64,000 bases of DNA from Acridotheres tristis (GCA_037013685.1 CM072884.1:110648048-110712047); one strand, 5' to 3'. Positions 1-24,514 are shown, numbered from the stretch's first letter. Notes: generated from the sequence alone by a model not told the origin. Made by a program: numbers and translations.

Positions 1-2584
1 GATATTTGGTCCTAAGTGAATTACTGGCTTGCTGAAAAATATAAACAGATGAAACTGAGCTGCATTTTCCCTCCCTTATGACCTGCCTGATCCAATGAGC
101 TGGATCAGGGCTTTGTGGGTGACCAATCAGTGATTTACAGTTTTCTGACTTCATCTGCTCCATTTATCACGGAATTAAAACAATGTCCAATTGTTGATAA
201 AAATCAAGTACCTTTATACCTGATGCAGGAACAGGCCATTAAAGCTTGTCTAGCTGCAGGTAAACATAAAGAGGACACTTCATTGTTACCCTTTTATAAC
301 AGGTTAATCAACAAGTCTCCAAGCACTTTTACAAATATTTGGTTGAATGTGAATATAGCTGTTCTTCTCCTGACATTGAATACCATTAATTCCCTTTTGC
401 AGAGCAGGAAATGAAGGCAGATGGAAACAAATTTGCTGAAGTTATACAGCAAATCTAAAGCTGGACTAGTATGGAAAGTGGAAAAACAACCCCTTCTCTT
501 TATTATTCAGACAAACAAAAGGCAATTCTTTTCAGATGGGATTTATCTCTGGTTATCTCATGCAGGTATTCAGAAAATTCAGCTGTTCAAAAGGTCTTGT
601 TCGTTTTTTTCTTTAACCTCTCTAGGATAAAATTATTACCAACTAAATGAAAAACACTGGTCTTAATGAAGCTATAGAAAATATGTTGGGATTTTTTAAT
701 ATGAGATGGTATGTTTAACAGTCAGCATGTAAAAAACCTATTATGATTAAATGATCAGTTGAGAAAATCTGGCTCCATTAAATCAATGTTAATTTTGTCA
801 AAGATTACATTCAAAACATAATTTTTGGTTTCTAATTCAGAAAAAAAAATCTTAAGACTTATTGTGCTTTGCTTCTTTTTATTTTACTAATCCATATTTT
901 TCTGTATGCATCAGGAAGACTAAATGTATTTGATTCTAATTTGTACTGAAACAAAGTTCTTTCACTGCTTGTTTGAAGCCAATCACATAAGAACTGAGTA
1001 GTTTTTCTTTCGTAAATAAAAAAAATTAAAAGGGTAAGTCAAAGTGCATTTTTGTCATTTCTTTTATGAGAACAGTGAGATCATTCTGCATCGAAACTCA
1101 AATTTATTGATGCGTTGTAGTTGCTTTAGACCAGGCTGGCATATGAGTAAATAAAACCTGGCTTAATTGGCTGAGCAGTTTGGATTTATTGCTGCTTTGT
1201 GCTACAAGTGCAAGACAAAGCTAAACTATCAGATCAGTGAAAAAAAAAAAGGAAGTCCCCAATGTCAGGAAAAAAATCATACAATAAATGAACGTTGTCA
1301 TTCAATTTCTGTGCCACAAGAGTAGGATTATTTTAATGTGGAGTTCAAACTTATAGGTTAAATTCTCTTCTGATATGGGAAAATGCAGCTGTATTTACAT
1401 GATACACCCAGAAAAATCCAAGAAAGAGCAAGTATTTGAATTTTTATTCTCTCTTGTTATACAATAACAGAGGAGAAAATCATTGAAACAACATGCACCT
1501 GAACTAAAGTGAAGGTCACTTACTATTCCTGTCTTCCCTCCGAGAGACAGCAAAGAATTTAATTTTGTAACTCTGAAACTTTGCCACTATACCAGAAAAC
1601 TTAACTGGGAGGAAAAAGGAAAAAAAAAAAATTGAGAACTAAAAAGAGCATGGGCAATTTTATGGGTTTCCATCTGTGGGGCTTCAAACTCTTAAAATAG
1701 TTTCTGAAATGCTGGGAGAGAAGTGAGAATGTTCACAAGGACACACCTTTCTAATCTGCAGGCCCATGAGACCCTCTCCTGCTTCCCAGATAACAGGGTA
1801 ATTGGTTTAAGGAGTTGTGTTTTTTCAGCGTATTTAGTTAATACCCTAACAAAGGACCATCTTCTGTTTCATTCAACAGCTGGAATAATTTAAAAAAAGA
1901 GATTACATTTGAAGATGTCAGCCCATTTATCTTGATTTTCAACTATGTCTGCAGCAGTTAAATTTATGTGTGTGTATTCATGGTAACACCAGCCAGATGC
2001 AAATGTACTTCCAAAGTCAACATACATTCAGTTTAAGCTTAGTTATTAAATGACTAATTATGTTCCCAGGTTTGGTGTAGTTTTATGGGTGAGTGGGTAC
2101 CTGTGGTTTCTGTCAACCACAAAGATCTTTCATGGTACCAAGGGAAGAAGAAATTCAGAGAGGACACCATCATTTCAATATTGTTTTTTGTTTTCCCCAG
2201 TTGTGGGCTTTAGCACTGAAACTCCCTGGAGATGGCTGTAATTTAGTTCTGTTGGAATGATGAAAGGAAGTTTTGTGCTGTACTCCCAAAGTCAAGGGCA
2301 AGCTCACCCTGAGTGTTTGGAGTAAGTGGCTGGATGTTTGGATTTAGGGAGACTTTATCTCCCATCGCTCTGGGGTTTTGATTAGACACCTGAAACACAG
2401 GCAGAAATCAGAATACAAGGCAGCATATGGCAAGTTGGGCATTAACTGAGTGGGAAATGAACTGTGTTGACAAAGTGCCCTCAGAAACAAAGCCAGTTGT
2501 GACTAATGACCTCATCGTCGTCTTGGGAAACAGAGGGACAGGTACCAATCTCTCCACTCTGTGACCAGCTAAACCTCATGGAGC
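1..2584. other. Intergenic DNA, no gene recognised
   Basis: AT-rich single-copy-looking sequence with short poly-A/T runs. The open frames present are short, lack splice-site support and show no recognisable protein motif. No repeat family was identified. It lies upstream of TMPRSS2. Confidence 0.6.
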
Positions 2585-2818
2585 AGAGTCGGGAGGTTTA
2601 GGTTGGATTTTAGGGAAAGGTTCTTCCTCCAGAGGGTGCTGGGCACTGCCCAGGCTCCCCAGGGAATGGGCACAGCCCCGAGGCTGCCAGAGCTCCAGGA
2701 GAGTTTGGACACTGCCAGGGACAGGGTGGGATTTTTGGGGTGTCTGGGCAGGGCCAGGAGCTGGACTCGATGATCCCTATGAGTCTCTTCCAACTCAGAA
2801 TATTCTATGATCTATAAA
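2585..2818 (+). repeat. CR1 LINE 3' end fragment
   Basis: The stretch reads as the 3' untranslated end of an avian CR1 LINE: the conserved 'gtttggacactgccaggg' block, then a 'ggactcgatgatcc' block, then 'cttccaactcagaatattc' and a degenerate ATTCTATGAT-type end. The order shows + orientation and 5' truncation. The minus-strand open frame across it is a shadow of the repeat. Confidence 0.85.
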
Positions 2819-5595
2819 CAGATGGACAGAATATAGAATATATATAGTTCTACCTTATAGAACAGGGCTGAGGAGGTGCCCTAGGAAGCCAAAGGTACCC
2901 CCGGGTAGGATGCACAATGTAAGTGGTGCCAGACACCTGAAAAGAGCAGTTTATTCATCACTTTATTTATTTATTCAGATGCTTAATACCAGTCTGTGGA
3001 AAGGTTAGCTTGCATTCCTGTGAAGAACCAAAATAACACATCCAAACATCGTTTTGCTGCAGAAATACGGAGGAGGAAGTGGTTTGCTAAACATTTAACT
3101 TACTAATAACTTGTATTATCAATACCATTGAACCATATTAATATTTAAGTGTGATAAAGTTGTTTGGAGCCATTTCTGGGTCATGCTGAAGGTCTCCATG
3201 CCCTGAATTCTGGGCAATAACGCTGGGCTGCCCAGCAAGCCTTCATCCCTCTCCAGCAGACACTGCCTGCTCCTCCCAAAACAGGCAGCCACTCGGAAAA
3301 ACCAAACCCTGCCCTGATCTCTGCTTTAGAGGTTGTTTATAATCCATTAATAAAATGAGTGCTCCCAAAGCCAGCTCTGAAAAACTTAAAACACAATTAC
3401 ACGCTCATGGATGAGATGACAGGGCCAGAGCTCAGCCGTGGACCAGGGAGGAGAATATGAACAGACCAGGCAGCTTCTGCTGCCAAGAGAGGAGGCAATG
3501 ACCCCCTCCCCAGCACTGCAGGCTCTCCTGTTCCTCTGACCTTTGTCAGCAAGCTGAGTTAACCTCGGGGAATATTAACCCAGGCTGAAAAAAAACAAAC
3601 AACCAAACCAAAACCAAAAAACAACAGCAACAAAAAAAAAAAACCCACTAAACTTTTACCACTCTAGAGCCCTGCAAGGCCCCTTAGTGAGCCAGATACC
3701 AGCCAGGAGGGAGGGAATAACTGGGAAAAAGAGGGTGGGAATGCGCTGTTCTGTTCGCTGACCAGCTCAGCCCTCTCCGAGAAGAAAAGGTGTTAACAGG
3801 GGTAATCAACGAGCTGCTGGCGAGCGCCCAGATCTTCGAGGCTGTAACTAAGCAGAGCTCCATTCATTTGAACCGAGCTGCCCTGGATTTCCCCCCCAGC
3901 AGGTCTGGTGTTCTTTCCTAGCGCACAAAGCAACGCCGGGTCCTCCCTAAAGGCTTTAAACTCCCCTGGCAGAGCAGCACTGAGTATTTTTTACCTCTTG
4001 CCCAGTTGTTCTTGTGACACCTGAATTGATGTCATACCTTAAAAGTGGTTTCATACAGACTGTCAGGAACCAACCAGTATATTTTTTAAATCTCTCTCCT
4101 TATCTGTAGCCATCATGCAAGGCATTTGGTTAAATCCAAAGTGAGCTCCAGGACAGTCTAAACTCAAAAGAAATACAGTTTTGAATTATAAATTATTAGG
4201 TTATGTCTTAAGAGAGGAATGACACACCATCAGTACAGGAGTACATAACCTCCAAACGACTTTCAAAGAAAAAAATACGTGACTTTCTAAAGAAAATAAA
4301 TTTACATCTTCTCTTGTAGAACTGAACAGATCTTGAGGGGTTTTTTTGTTTTGTTTTGGTTTTTTTTTTTGTGGCCATGATGCCGAGTAACAATTTGCAG
4401 GTCTATTTCCCTCCACTTTGGTAAGGAAACTTAACAGGGAAATCTTACGAGCAGGCACCCTGGTTCAAACCTAAAACATCTCTAAGGTCTGAAGGCCATC
4501 TATAAATTGCTGTAGATTAAAGTCAAGGACATGCCACACAGGTGGGCATGTTAGAAAACCACAGAAGGTGACACTGCAGTGTTCTGGTTGTGTCTGGGAT
4601 GATTTTACCTTTGGCTTCAGATTAAATTTGAGATCCAATTCCTGCAACTGAATCCACACTCGAAAATGACTGAATCTCACTGATTCCTTTTGGGAGCTCA
4701 GGAGCAGAAGTAACCCCCAAAATAATGCAGCTTAAAAACATAAGCTAAAGTTTAAAGATATTTTAGACAATACTTCTTATGTTTTTGTACCAAGGGTTCT
4801 GCAGATTCATAGTTCTCTCTTCAAATACATGGACCTGGAAAAATACTGGATGTACAATCTTGGAATGCTTGATGTAATTCCTTGATATGCATTAGGAAAT
4901 ATAAACAAGCCCCAGACACTTGCATGCCAAACTTGTGTACTTTGCCTTATCTGCAGTCCCCACACAGAGATGTTAAATGCAGCATGCAACAATACTGCAG
5001 CTAAATCAGAGCTGTTATGTACAGTGAGTGGAATTTCTTCATTTGAGAACTTACTTTTCCAGTAAGTACTACTCTGAAGTTTTGAGATGTGAGTGGAATT
5101 TTTTTTTTTTTTTTAAATTTGCTGTGGAGCCCAGCTTTGGCAGAGAAAAGCCCTCTCTCACTGTAGGTCTGCCTTACAGGTGGTTCCACAAGTCACCAGA
5201 GCGTTAAAAGTAATGCAACCATTGAGATGGTAGTAATTTTACAGAGTGGTAGTAATTTTTCCCGTTATTAAATGACCCTAAAAAATCCCAAAGAAAACAA
5301 AAGTCATTTCCCCCGGGCCGGTATTTTACGAGCAATCTTTATCAGGTGCTGACCCACCCTGTTCAGGGGAGTTTTGTCAGTTATTTGCCTGCAACAACAC
5401 CCTTACACGGAGGCCAACAGGGACCCATGGGCGAATTAAAAAAGCAGGGCACAGCCACAGCTGGGCTGGAGCAGGGAAAGCCAGACCCGGGGGTTTTACA
5501 GGGTGGAGAGGGCGCAGCCTTTGCCTTCGCCTCCGTCCCGCTGCTGGGCTTCACAAACAGCCGGGAGGAGGAGGAGGAGGAGGGCTGGGAGCACA
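2819..5595. other. Intergenic DNA upstream of TMPRSS2
   Basis: No gene recognised. It contains A-rich stretches near 3588-3645, a T-rich tract near 4345-4372 and a T-run at 5099-5115. GC content and CpG density rise from about 5300 toward the TMPRSS2 promoter block. Confidence 0.55.
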
Positions 5596-5653
5596 GGGAA
5601 GGGAAGGGAAGGGAAGGGAAGGGAAGGGAAGGGAAGGGAAGGGAAGGGAAGGG
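5596..5653 (+). repeat. (GGGAA)n pentanucleotide microsatellite
   Basis: More than eleven near-perfect tandem GGGAA units lie immediately upstream of the CpG-rich TMPRSS2 first-exon region. The purine strand carries regularly spaced GGG triplets, so it can in principle fold as a G-quadruplex or triplex. It also creates long spurious open frames of repeated Gly-Arg-Glu-Lys type on both strands. Confidence 0.95.
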
Positions 5654-5699
5654 TCACCCGTGTCCCTCCGGGCCCGGTGGGCTGCGGTGCTCGGGGCAG

Positions 5700-5889
5700 G
5701 TCCCGCCCGCTCGGGAGGAAGGGGCCGGGCGGCGCATCCACCTGCGGGCACCTGCCCGTTCCCTCTTCCCTGTTCCCTGTTCCCTGCTCCTGCCCCGCAC
5801 CCTGGCTCCTCCCCGGCCGCTCCGCCTGCTCCCGGCTCCCTCGGCCGCCCTCCATCCCCTGCCGAGCGCTGCCGCTCCCGCAGCCCCAG
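5700..5889 (+). other. TMPRSS2: Candidate non-coding exon 1 of TMPRSS2
   Basis: GC-rich sequence ending at CCCCAG|GTAAGC, a strong donor. There is no ATG in phase with the coding exons, so it would be 5' untranslated sequence. The 5' boundary is a guess; only the donor is visible. Confidence 0.5.
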
Positions 5890-6194
5890 GTAAGCGCTGC
5901 TCTCCCTCCCCACCTGGGGCCGGGCAGGAATCGCCATCCGAGCTGCGCCCGCTGGATTTGGCTTTTAACTAAGAAACTTCGGCCGGGCTCTGGGGGGAGG
6001 AGGATGAGGAGTGACCGCGGCGGTGCCTGGGAATCCCCATCCCGCAGGGGAGGAGGCGCTGGATGATGGAAAACAGAGAGGGAGACGCGGCTCGTTCCCC
6101 CCCGGTTCCCCCGGTGCCCCCTGCCCGCAGCCGGCTCGTCCAGCGGGAGATGCAGCGGGATAAAGCTGCGCTTTCCCGTGGGCCGGAGTGTAAG

Positions 6195-6385
6195 GGAAAC
6201 CGGGAGCCAAAGGGAGGAGGAGGAGGATGGGGAAGCCGGGATAATCGGGAGCCAAGGGCGCACGGAGGAGCAGGATGGGGAAGTCGGGATAACCGGGATA
6301 ATCCGGAGCTAAAGGTGCACGGAGGAGGAGGATGAGGAAGCCGGGATAACCGGGAGTCAGACGCGCACGAAGGAAGGAAAGGAGG
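6195..6385 (+). repeat. GC-rich minisatellite in TMPRSS2 intron 1
   Basis: About three to four imperfect copies of a roughly 60-bp unit, each containing a 'ggggaagccgggataa' core followed by 'cgggagcca' and 'gcacggaggagga'. It lies at the downstream edge of the CpG block. Long open frames here are by-products of the repeat and high GC. Confidence 0.7.
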
Positions 6386-6440
6386 GGATGGGCGCCGTGT
6401 ATTCAGTGATAACGCGGTCCGAGGAGGTGAGGAGAGCTCA

Positions 6441-9400
6441 GCCAGAGCCGGCTCCAGGTGGAGCTTGTCCATCTCTTGTCCTGCTGATGAAGGGTAAAAG
6501 ATTGGGCAACTTCCTCAAGGTCACCGAGCGAGCAGAGAGAGTAAACCAGAACAACATTTAGTTCTGGGGTTTCTTCGGCGTGTGTTAATGCATTGGGTTT
6601 TAGCAAAGCCGCTAATTTCGGGTGCAAGTTGGCACGGCTCGGCAAGTGATTTTGGAAAAGTAACTTTTAGAAGAGTCGCGCCGTTGAAATTTCTGTGCCA
6701 AAGCTTTGCATGCTGAAGTCAATCCAGTCCACGCCTTCTCGCAGGTGGCTTTATGTTCATTGCTTACCTGGACCTCGAATCTCAGCCTCAACTTCCTGGG
6801 TGGGTGGGTGCCTGTGAATTTAAGGCAGCAATGTCACACTGAGCCTTCGTCCTAAGTGGCCCTGTTTGTCCTGTATTAACCGACATTAATGTCTCCAGTG
6901 CTTTAGGAAGATCCAAAGGAAAGAGCTTGGATTATTTACATCATCTAGGGCAATACTAGGGGGAAAGAGGTGGATGTTGTGTGTGGCATAGATCAATGAA
7001 CTGGGAAAATGGCAAGTTGTGGTTTTTACCTACAGGTGTAGATGTAAAGCCAAAAGACAGGTAGGCTAAGATAAATGTTGATGTCGAAGTAGGACTCCAT
7101 GTGCCTTTTTGTCTTTCTTCCTTTCATTCTTAAGCTGTTAAAATTTATTCTGTTCATAGGACAGTCAGCCTAGAGCAAATCTATCACAGTAGCCTAGCCT
7201 GAAATTGGAAATAAGTTGGAACTACGTTCCTGGATGTTGATGGAAAAACAAAGCAACACATTATTCTGGGATGCTGGTCAAAATATTTGTCTTGGAGTTG
7301 CCAATCCTGAAAATATAGGCTTTTGCTCCTGTGCCAGTCCAGGGCTGGTCCACACTGAGTAGCTGCAGTGCCATGGTTTCTGACACCACGAGCTTCCCTG
7401 TGGAGTGAATTCAAACCTCCTGCCAGCAAGATTTGCTTTTTACTCTTATCTGCCATAGACCCCTTAGAAGTAGTTTGCAGCTCCTCAAGATCTGTAGGTC
7501 ATGGGTTAAAAATCACTGACCTGGACAGGTATCTAAATAAGTGTGGTTTGTTAACATAGCTGGGTTTTATTTTCCTGCAGTGTGGGTACTTAGTGCCACC
7601 TTATTCACGTCATATTAATGTGCAGCTCAAATGTGGTGAACAAGTGTTCTTGAGAAGTTTATTTCCTTGCCAGTGACTTTCAGTGATGCAGACAGACACT
7701 TGAATTTAGTCAGAAGGTAATAATCAAATATGAAGAAGAGTAGCAAACATGCTTCTGCCAGAAAGTTATTTGCTTATGCCTTGGAAGAAGGGCAAGGGCA
7801 GAGCCTGGGATGTTGTGTAGGGGGAAGTAAGAATCCAAAGCCAAGCTGGCTGTTGCTGCATCCTCCAGCTCCTCCTGTGATCTGGTCGTGGGTGCTGTGG
7901 TTTGCAGTTGTTGCCTGAACAATGGATCCATCTCCTACCATGCCAGAGCCCCTGGTTCTTCTGGGCTCTTGGTCCTCTCTGTTTCAGAAGTGGCTGGTTT
8001 TGTAGGGTCGTCTGCCACTCACCATCCACTCAGTGAAATGAGAAAAAAGAAAAGAGCATTTCAGCCTCCTTCCTCGCCCCACCGTTCCTAACAAAGCACA
8101 CGATGTACTTTGTACAAGGCTGAGTTTGAAATCAATGTGTGTTTTCAGACAGATTATAATCATCATCATCACAGACAATTATTTGTATTATGAGTATGAT
8201 ATCCTATAACTTTTTAAAATGTGACTGCTACACTCAGAGATTTTTAATGCCTCCCATTTTTTTATTTCTGCATGTGGAAGTAGAATTAATCTTGGTTTCC
8301 TGGCCTGGGGAATACTGCTGTGGACTTCACTGAGCCACTGCTGATAGTGCTTATCAAGAGGGACTGTTTTTTAACACCTCTTGATAAGTAGTTGTACAGT
8401 ATAATGGCATTTTAGGAGCTAATCTAGAATAGCTTCAAAACTATTTCTTAGGGACTGTGAGAAGGACAAGGTTGTATTTTTGGCAACCTTTCATGTAAAT
8501 ATTTGCATAGTCTCATGAAGTTCTCTGAAATACCTGTGATGTTACTGAACAAGCTCGCTGAGTAGAGCTCACTTCTGTTGAGGTTTGTTGGAAGGCCAGG
8601 ATACTGTAGGACCCTGATTTTTATGACTTTGAGACATTCAGTCAATTTGTCTCTGATCCCTGCCAGAGGATAAATGGAGTAAATTAAAATCACTTTTTAA
8701 AATCATCACAATAAAAATACTCAGTGCTGCTTCTGAAGAAATGTCAAGGGAATACTATTAATGAAATGAGATGAAAAATCTTATTTAGCTCCTTTCCTTT
8801 TTCATTCATTCATAACTGGATTTTTTTTAACCTTTCAATACTTCATTTGCAAGTCATGATAATTTTTAGTACTGGTTGTTAAACAGGAATCTTGACCATG
8901 TTTGTTTCCTCTTGGGTGATAAGGCAGGAACAGTCCTGTGAAATTGCTCTTTGAAAAGATCATGAAAATGAATCTGGAATCAACTCTTCACTTGTGTTCC
9001 CTCCTTTTTTATTTTATTTTATTACCTCACTAACCTTTCCTCCACACCATGATATCATGGTTATGTTGTGTTCATGGTTATATTGCTGAAACTTCTAGGA
9101 GGTCATAAAATGGTTGGAAATGAAAAAAAAAGATGAAACTAGATTTAGTTTCTAGCGTCATCAATGCCATAATGTGTTGGCTTGCCCTTTAAGGTTGAGC
9201 TTTGCACTGAAATTACTCCTTTGAGTAATTCTCAATGAGTTCTGTTGGTTTGCTCGTTTGCTGGATAGAGGGAACTTTTTGGATGTGATGCAGTGTGCTA
9301 GGTTCATGTAGAATGTTTGGGTGCTTTTATGCTTCCTCCTTTTAGAAGATGAGCTTGGCTTCATTCATTTGTTTTTTGACTGTTCTGTTCTCTTACATCT

Positions 9401-12400
9401 TTCTTGCTTGCTTATATGTAGGTCTAACTGTGAAAAGCTAGTTTGCTTTTTATGTTCTGGGGTTTCTTTTTCAATTGTTGATAACTATCACACAGCTTAG
9501 CAAACAGCTGATGTTTCTGTTTCAGGAAGTAGCACAAAACAGTTATTGGAGCAATATGTAAATGCAGGAAGCAAGCTGTTGCCAATATAACTCTGGCTGC
9601 TTTGGCCAGTTGAATTCTCAGTGTTGAATTAGGATATCTGGAGGTAGTTATTCCATCCTATTGACTTGGGCATGGAAACAGCCTATAGGGATCTCTGTGT
9701 AAAAGCTCGTGGAAGCCAATTAACAGTTATGACATGGTGTGTGCTGAGGAAATCCTGTTATTTCCACCATGGAAATAAATGGAAATGTTATTTCTTTCAG
9801 GGTAAAAAGCAGCAGATCTGGTGTCATTACAAAATCCTGTTTAGACCTTTAGGATTTCTTTGCCTTTCATTCTGTTCCTTGCCTTTTGGGGATGTTGGCT
9901 CCTGACCAGCAAAGGACACAGCAGGTGTGAAGGAACCATGAGCTGATGCTGCTGTAATGAGGCAAAAGCAGGGTCTAATTTTTGCCCAAAATTCACCAAA
10001 ATTCAGTGAGGGGTTTAGGAGCATGTGGTGGTGAGGACCATGTACAGCTGGGCAGCACAAACTCTGAGCTTGGTGTTTCCTGTCCAGGGCACAGGGGGGT
10101 TGTCTCTGTGGTAGGGAGGAGGACAAGCCTTTGGAGGGCTGAGAGTCTGGAAAGACCATTTTTGATTAAATAGGATGTTGTCAAGTGAAGTACAGACCAA
10201 CTCTGCTGTAATTTTTCCTTAAAGACCTGATTTGCAGAAATCTGTAGAAAAGTGAATAAAAAGCCCCAAAAAACTATTGGATTGAATTTGTTTTGAGGTA
10301 ATCTAATATTTTTGATTTTTGTATTTTTGTTTGACTGTGTTTCTTTTTTATTTTCATTTTTGACAAATTTACTGGAAATAGTGATGCCTTTCTTTAATCT
10401 TAATGACCCATGACATAACATTAACACTTCTAAGGCATGTGTAAGAAGCTCAGATAATTCAAGTAGCAGCTGCCAGCTACAAAAACGCATTTTACTTCAT
10501 TCATCAGTGAACTGTGTCGGTGGTGGCTTTTTATTCTTTGTCTTTTCTGTCATTAGAAACACTGTCTTTATTCCTGTACTTTGAGTTATGAAAGAAAAGC
10601 ACACTCAGTTTTGGACTTTCTGTGTTGCTGGAGGTCTAAATGCTGGTTCTGCTCCATCCATACTGGCGTTTTTGAAGTTTAGGGGCTTGACTGCATAGGA
10701 CTGATGGGTCCCTTTCATTATTTGGGTGCTCTTTTTCCGGAGCTGGAAGGTGTTAGCAAGCCAACCTTCAAGCCTCTGGTACCCTGTGACACCTTGAAGC
10801 CTGCTCTGGTTCTCCATCCCAGTTCCCTTGCCTGGGATCTCCAGCTCCCTTTAAAGGATTCCCAGAGTTTGTTTTTTCGGATGCACCCAGGAAAGTGCTA
10901 TAGTAGCTCAGCAGACATCAGGAGGAATGAGGGCAGTGAGAGGGAAGGACAGTTGTGCATTCCCACTGAACTCTCCTGCATCATCAGAGTGGGTTTATGA
11001 CACTTTTAAATGGTCTATTTAAATTTGTCTGATGTGTGAGGTGAGTTAGAGGCCAAAGTATTGGACTGAGATAAGGCAGACCAGTCCCTTCTAACCCTCT
11101 AGTTGTTGGGATGGGGAGTGTTTGACAGGTCAGTTTGGTTCTCCATGACCCAACTTCCTTATCTGAGAAGTTGTTGCAGTTCCCTTGATGTGTTTGTAAA
11201 ACAATTTGAAGTGTGTGAGTAATGTGTGCTTAGGAAAACCAGATTATATCATTATTGAATGCTACAGATTGATTTTTGCCTTAAACATTTGAAAAACTAA
11301 TGGGAGTTCAGTGATTGTGGTTTCATGCAGTTTTAAAACACTGGAAAATGTGTGTATGTAATACCTCGAAGTCTGTATTTACCTATGGGTTCCTGTATTT
11401 ATAACAGGGAAACTGTTATTAATCAGAAGCTGGATAGGAAATAGATTAGCAAGAACTAAATTGGGAGTGATGGTGGAAAACCAGCTAAACAAGGAGGAGA
11501 TTTTTTCCTCAGTTCATTTGAAAAACACTCCCAGAAACTCCCAGAAAAGAGGGAGGAACATTCTTCCCCGTTAATTTGCAAAGCCTTTCAAATGGTAATG
11601 TAAAAAAAGTATTTGGGATTTTTTGGTCATTGTCCCTCTTGGCTTACCTCATCACCACTTCTCTCTGATATCACTAAACTTCCTAACCCTTTTATTCCTT
11701 CTCCTTTTCAGAGGACAAGGAGCAGAGATATCCTCCTGTGATTTATTTGTTTCTACGTCTGGGCAGAGCTGCACTTCCCAACTGCTGTGAAGAGCTGGGC
11801 AAGGATGGATGGCACATAAAGCAAAGCAGAAGTCCTGGAGCCTTAGTCACCAGTCTGATGGACTTTCAGTAAGTAGGAGCAAGACTCGTTTCTCACCTGT
11901 CTGCCACACGAATAAGTTCAGTGGTGCATTATTTACACTTGTTTGCCAGCACTGATAAGCAAATACCAGCCTTGCTGAAGCGTCACAAAGAATTGGTGTG
12001 CTTGAGGGGCTGAGCAGCTGTTGAAATCTGCTTCAGTGACATTTGTAGTTAAGTTTGGGGTGAGATGATGCCTTGATAGAGGCTCTACAAAATAACCTGT
12101 TACTTTGGGCTGAATTATTTTTTGTCTTTACACAGCTGTAATTTGCAGGTTTTGCTCTGCAAGGTAGAGAAAGGTATTTCTCAGTGCAGGCACTTTCTAG
12201 GTTTATTTTTTTTCTTGTAGAGCAACATGAGAGGACTCAGTAGATAGCATTTATTAGAATGGTTGCTTGTGGAGGTATATAACTGCATTTTAGATCTGCA
12301 CCAGCAAACATTTCTGTATTTCTTCTGTGTGTGGCAATCAGTGGTTTTGCTCAATGTTAACGTTTAACTTTAAAATAAACTTCTAGATGCTTGAAACATT

Positions 12401-13023
12401 CAGTGCAGAACCTCTCTTTTACCCTGTTTGCAAAACTTTCACATTGTTGTGGCACAGTTCCCCTGCTGTGCTTCTCTCCCTATTTTTGGTGTGATGACTA
12501 CAACAAACAGCCAAGAAAACAACTGCTTAGAACATGTAAGAGTGAAAAAAATGTGGCTGCAAGTTGTGCTGTTATCATGAATTGGTTGAATTTGCATTTC
12601 CTGATGCTTTGCTGGTTTCTATGCCATAAACCTCAGAGTGACACATGAGTAAGTGCTGAGAGAGGCAGGAGGACCTGAACGTGGTACTGACACCGTGTGG
12701 GTCCCTGCCAGGATATTCTGACTCTTGTTCTGCCAGCGAGAGTGAGCACTGACTTGACCTTCTCAGTTTGTGCTGCCCTCGTGCTAATGAATAGTTGCCA
12801 CTGTATAATCCTCAGGCTTGTATTGAAAGGCTGCTGAGATCTGATTTCATGCTGCACCTTAATTTGTACCCTCTCTTCAAATACTTCCGCTTGCTGGTTT
12901 GGTTTTTTTTAAATTTGTTTTATTTCAACCTTTGCAAATCTGGCCTTTTTTCAAAGGTAAAACTGACAAGAAAGCTGGACAAAGCCTCCAAGTTGTGATT
13001 GTTTTCCTTTTTTGATTTTATAG
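6441..13023 (+). other. TMPRSS2: TMPRSS2 5' introns
   Basis: Intronic sequence between the first-exon donor and the start-codon exon. Apart from the candidate untranslated exon at 11712-11868 nothing specific is seen; short open frames lack conserved motifs and splice context. No mobile element was recognised. Confidence 0.5.
11712..11868 (+). other. TMPRSS2: Candidate untranslated exon of TMPRSS2
   Basis: A pyrimidine-rich acceptor (ccttctccttttcag) precedes 157 bases that end at the strong donor TTCA|GTAAGTAGG. The segment holds short out-of-frame ATGs and no extended open frame, so it could be an alternative 5' UTR exon. Support is splice-site quality only. Confidence 0.35.
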
Positions 13024-13079
13024 GTTCACACTTTGCTCCCCAACACTTGAATTGTTTCTGTACTGTTGACAAAGGAAAC

Positions 13080-13094
<15 letters not shown>
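13024..13094 (+). CDS. TMPRSS2: TMPRSS2 start-codon exon (coding exon 1)
   Basis: Acceptor ttttatag before 13024; ATG at 13080 in a good context (A at -3); residues 1-5 (MTSTL); donor GTAAGT at 13095, phase 0. Bases 13024-13079 are 5' UTR. This start was chosen because it is the only ATG that splices in frame onto the conserved proline/tyrosine tail exon. Confidence 0.85.
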
Positions 13095-24047
<10,953 letters not shown>

Positions 24048-24059
<12 letters not shown>

Positions 24060-24103
24060 CAACACCCTCCTTGCTAATCGATGTTCCTGAGGACAAGAAT
24101 AAA
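24048..24103 (+). CDS. TMPRSS2: TMPRSS2 last exon (coding to 24059) and poly(A) signal
   Basis: After a T-rich acceptor (tcaacag) three codons (A-N-R) and TGA at 24057-24059 finish the protein. An AATAAA at 24098-24103, only 38 bases past the stop, is the nearest poly(A) signal. An ATTAAA near 24434 could serve a longer 3' UTR, so the transcript end is uncertain. Confidence 0.85.
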
Positions 24104-24514
24104 TGAAGCCATGGGGGCCTGGGATATTTATTCACTTTGTGGTTGATTTTATTTTTCCTCTTTGATTTTTTCTTTTTAAAAGTAACATGAAGGATTGCAC
24201 ACTTGGTTCTGTGCTGGCTACAGTGATGGATCTTAATCAGTGAAGGTTCATCACAACAAGCACTTTCTTCTCCTTGTGGTGCCTGGCAGAGTCATTCTGT
24301 CAACTGCTTGCTGAAATGTCTCTCTTTTGTTGAGTTACTTTTGCTTGATGATCAGGCTTATAATGATAATTTAAATCACAATTTAATTTCAGATTTTCGT
24401 AGCAAGATGCTAAGACGGTTTAGTAGTTTTTAAATTAAATGTTAAGTAATGTGAATGTTGAATCTCTGAGCTGCTGGTTGGCAATTTTAAAAGAAATTAA
24501 TTTTTTTTAGTATA

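Larger units (their letters stand above)
5640..6440. promoter_or_regulatory. TMPRSS2: CpG-rich putative TMPRSS2 promoter region
   Basis: An isolated block of high GC and frequent CpG in otherwise AT-rich DNA, placed 5' of TMPRSS2 and ending its first part at a strong splice donor (GTAAGC from 5890). No TATA box is visible, as is usual for CpG-island promoters. The promoter call is inferred from composition and position; transcription start mapping would decide. Confidence 0.6.

Noticed and set aside
5346..6472. Several long open frames (up to 255 codons) on both strands
   Set aside because: They lie in the CpG-rich block and cross the GGGAA and 60-bp repeats. Mutually overlapping, low-complexity translations with no motif point to composition, not genes.
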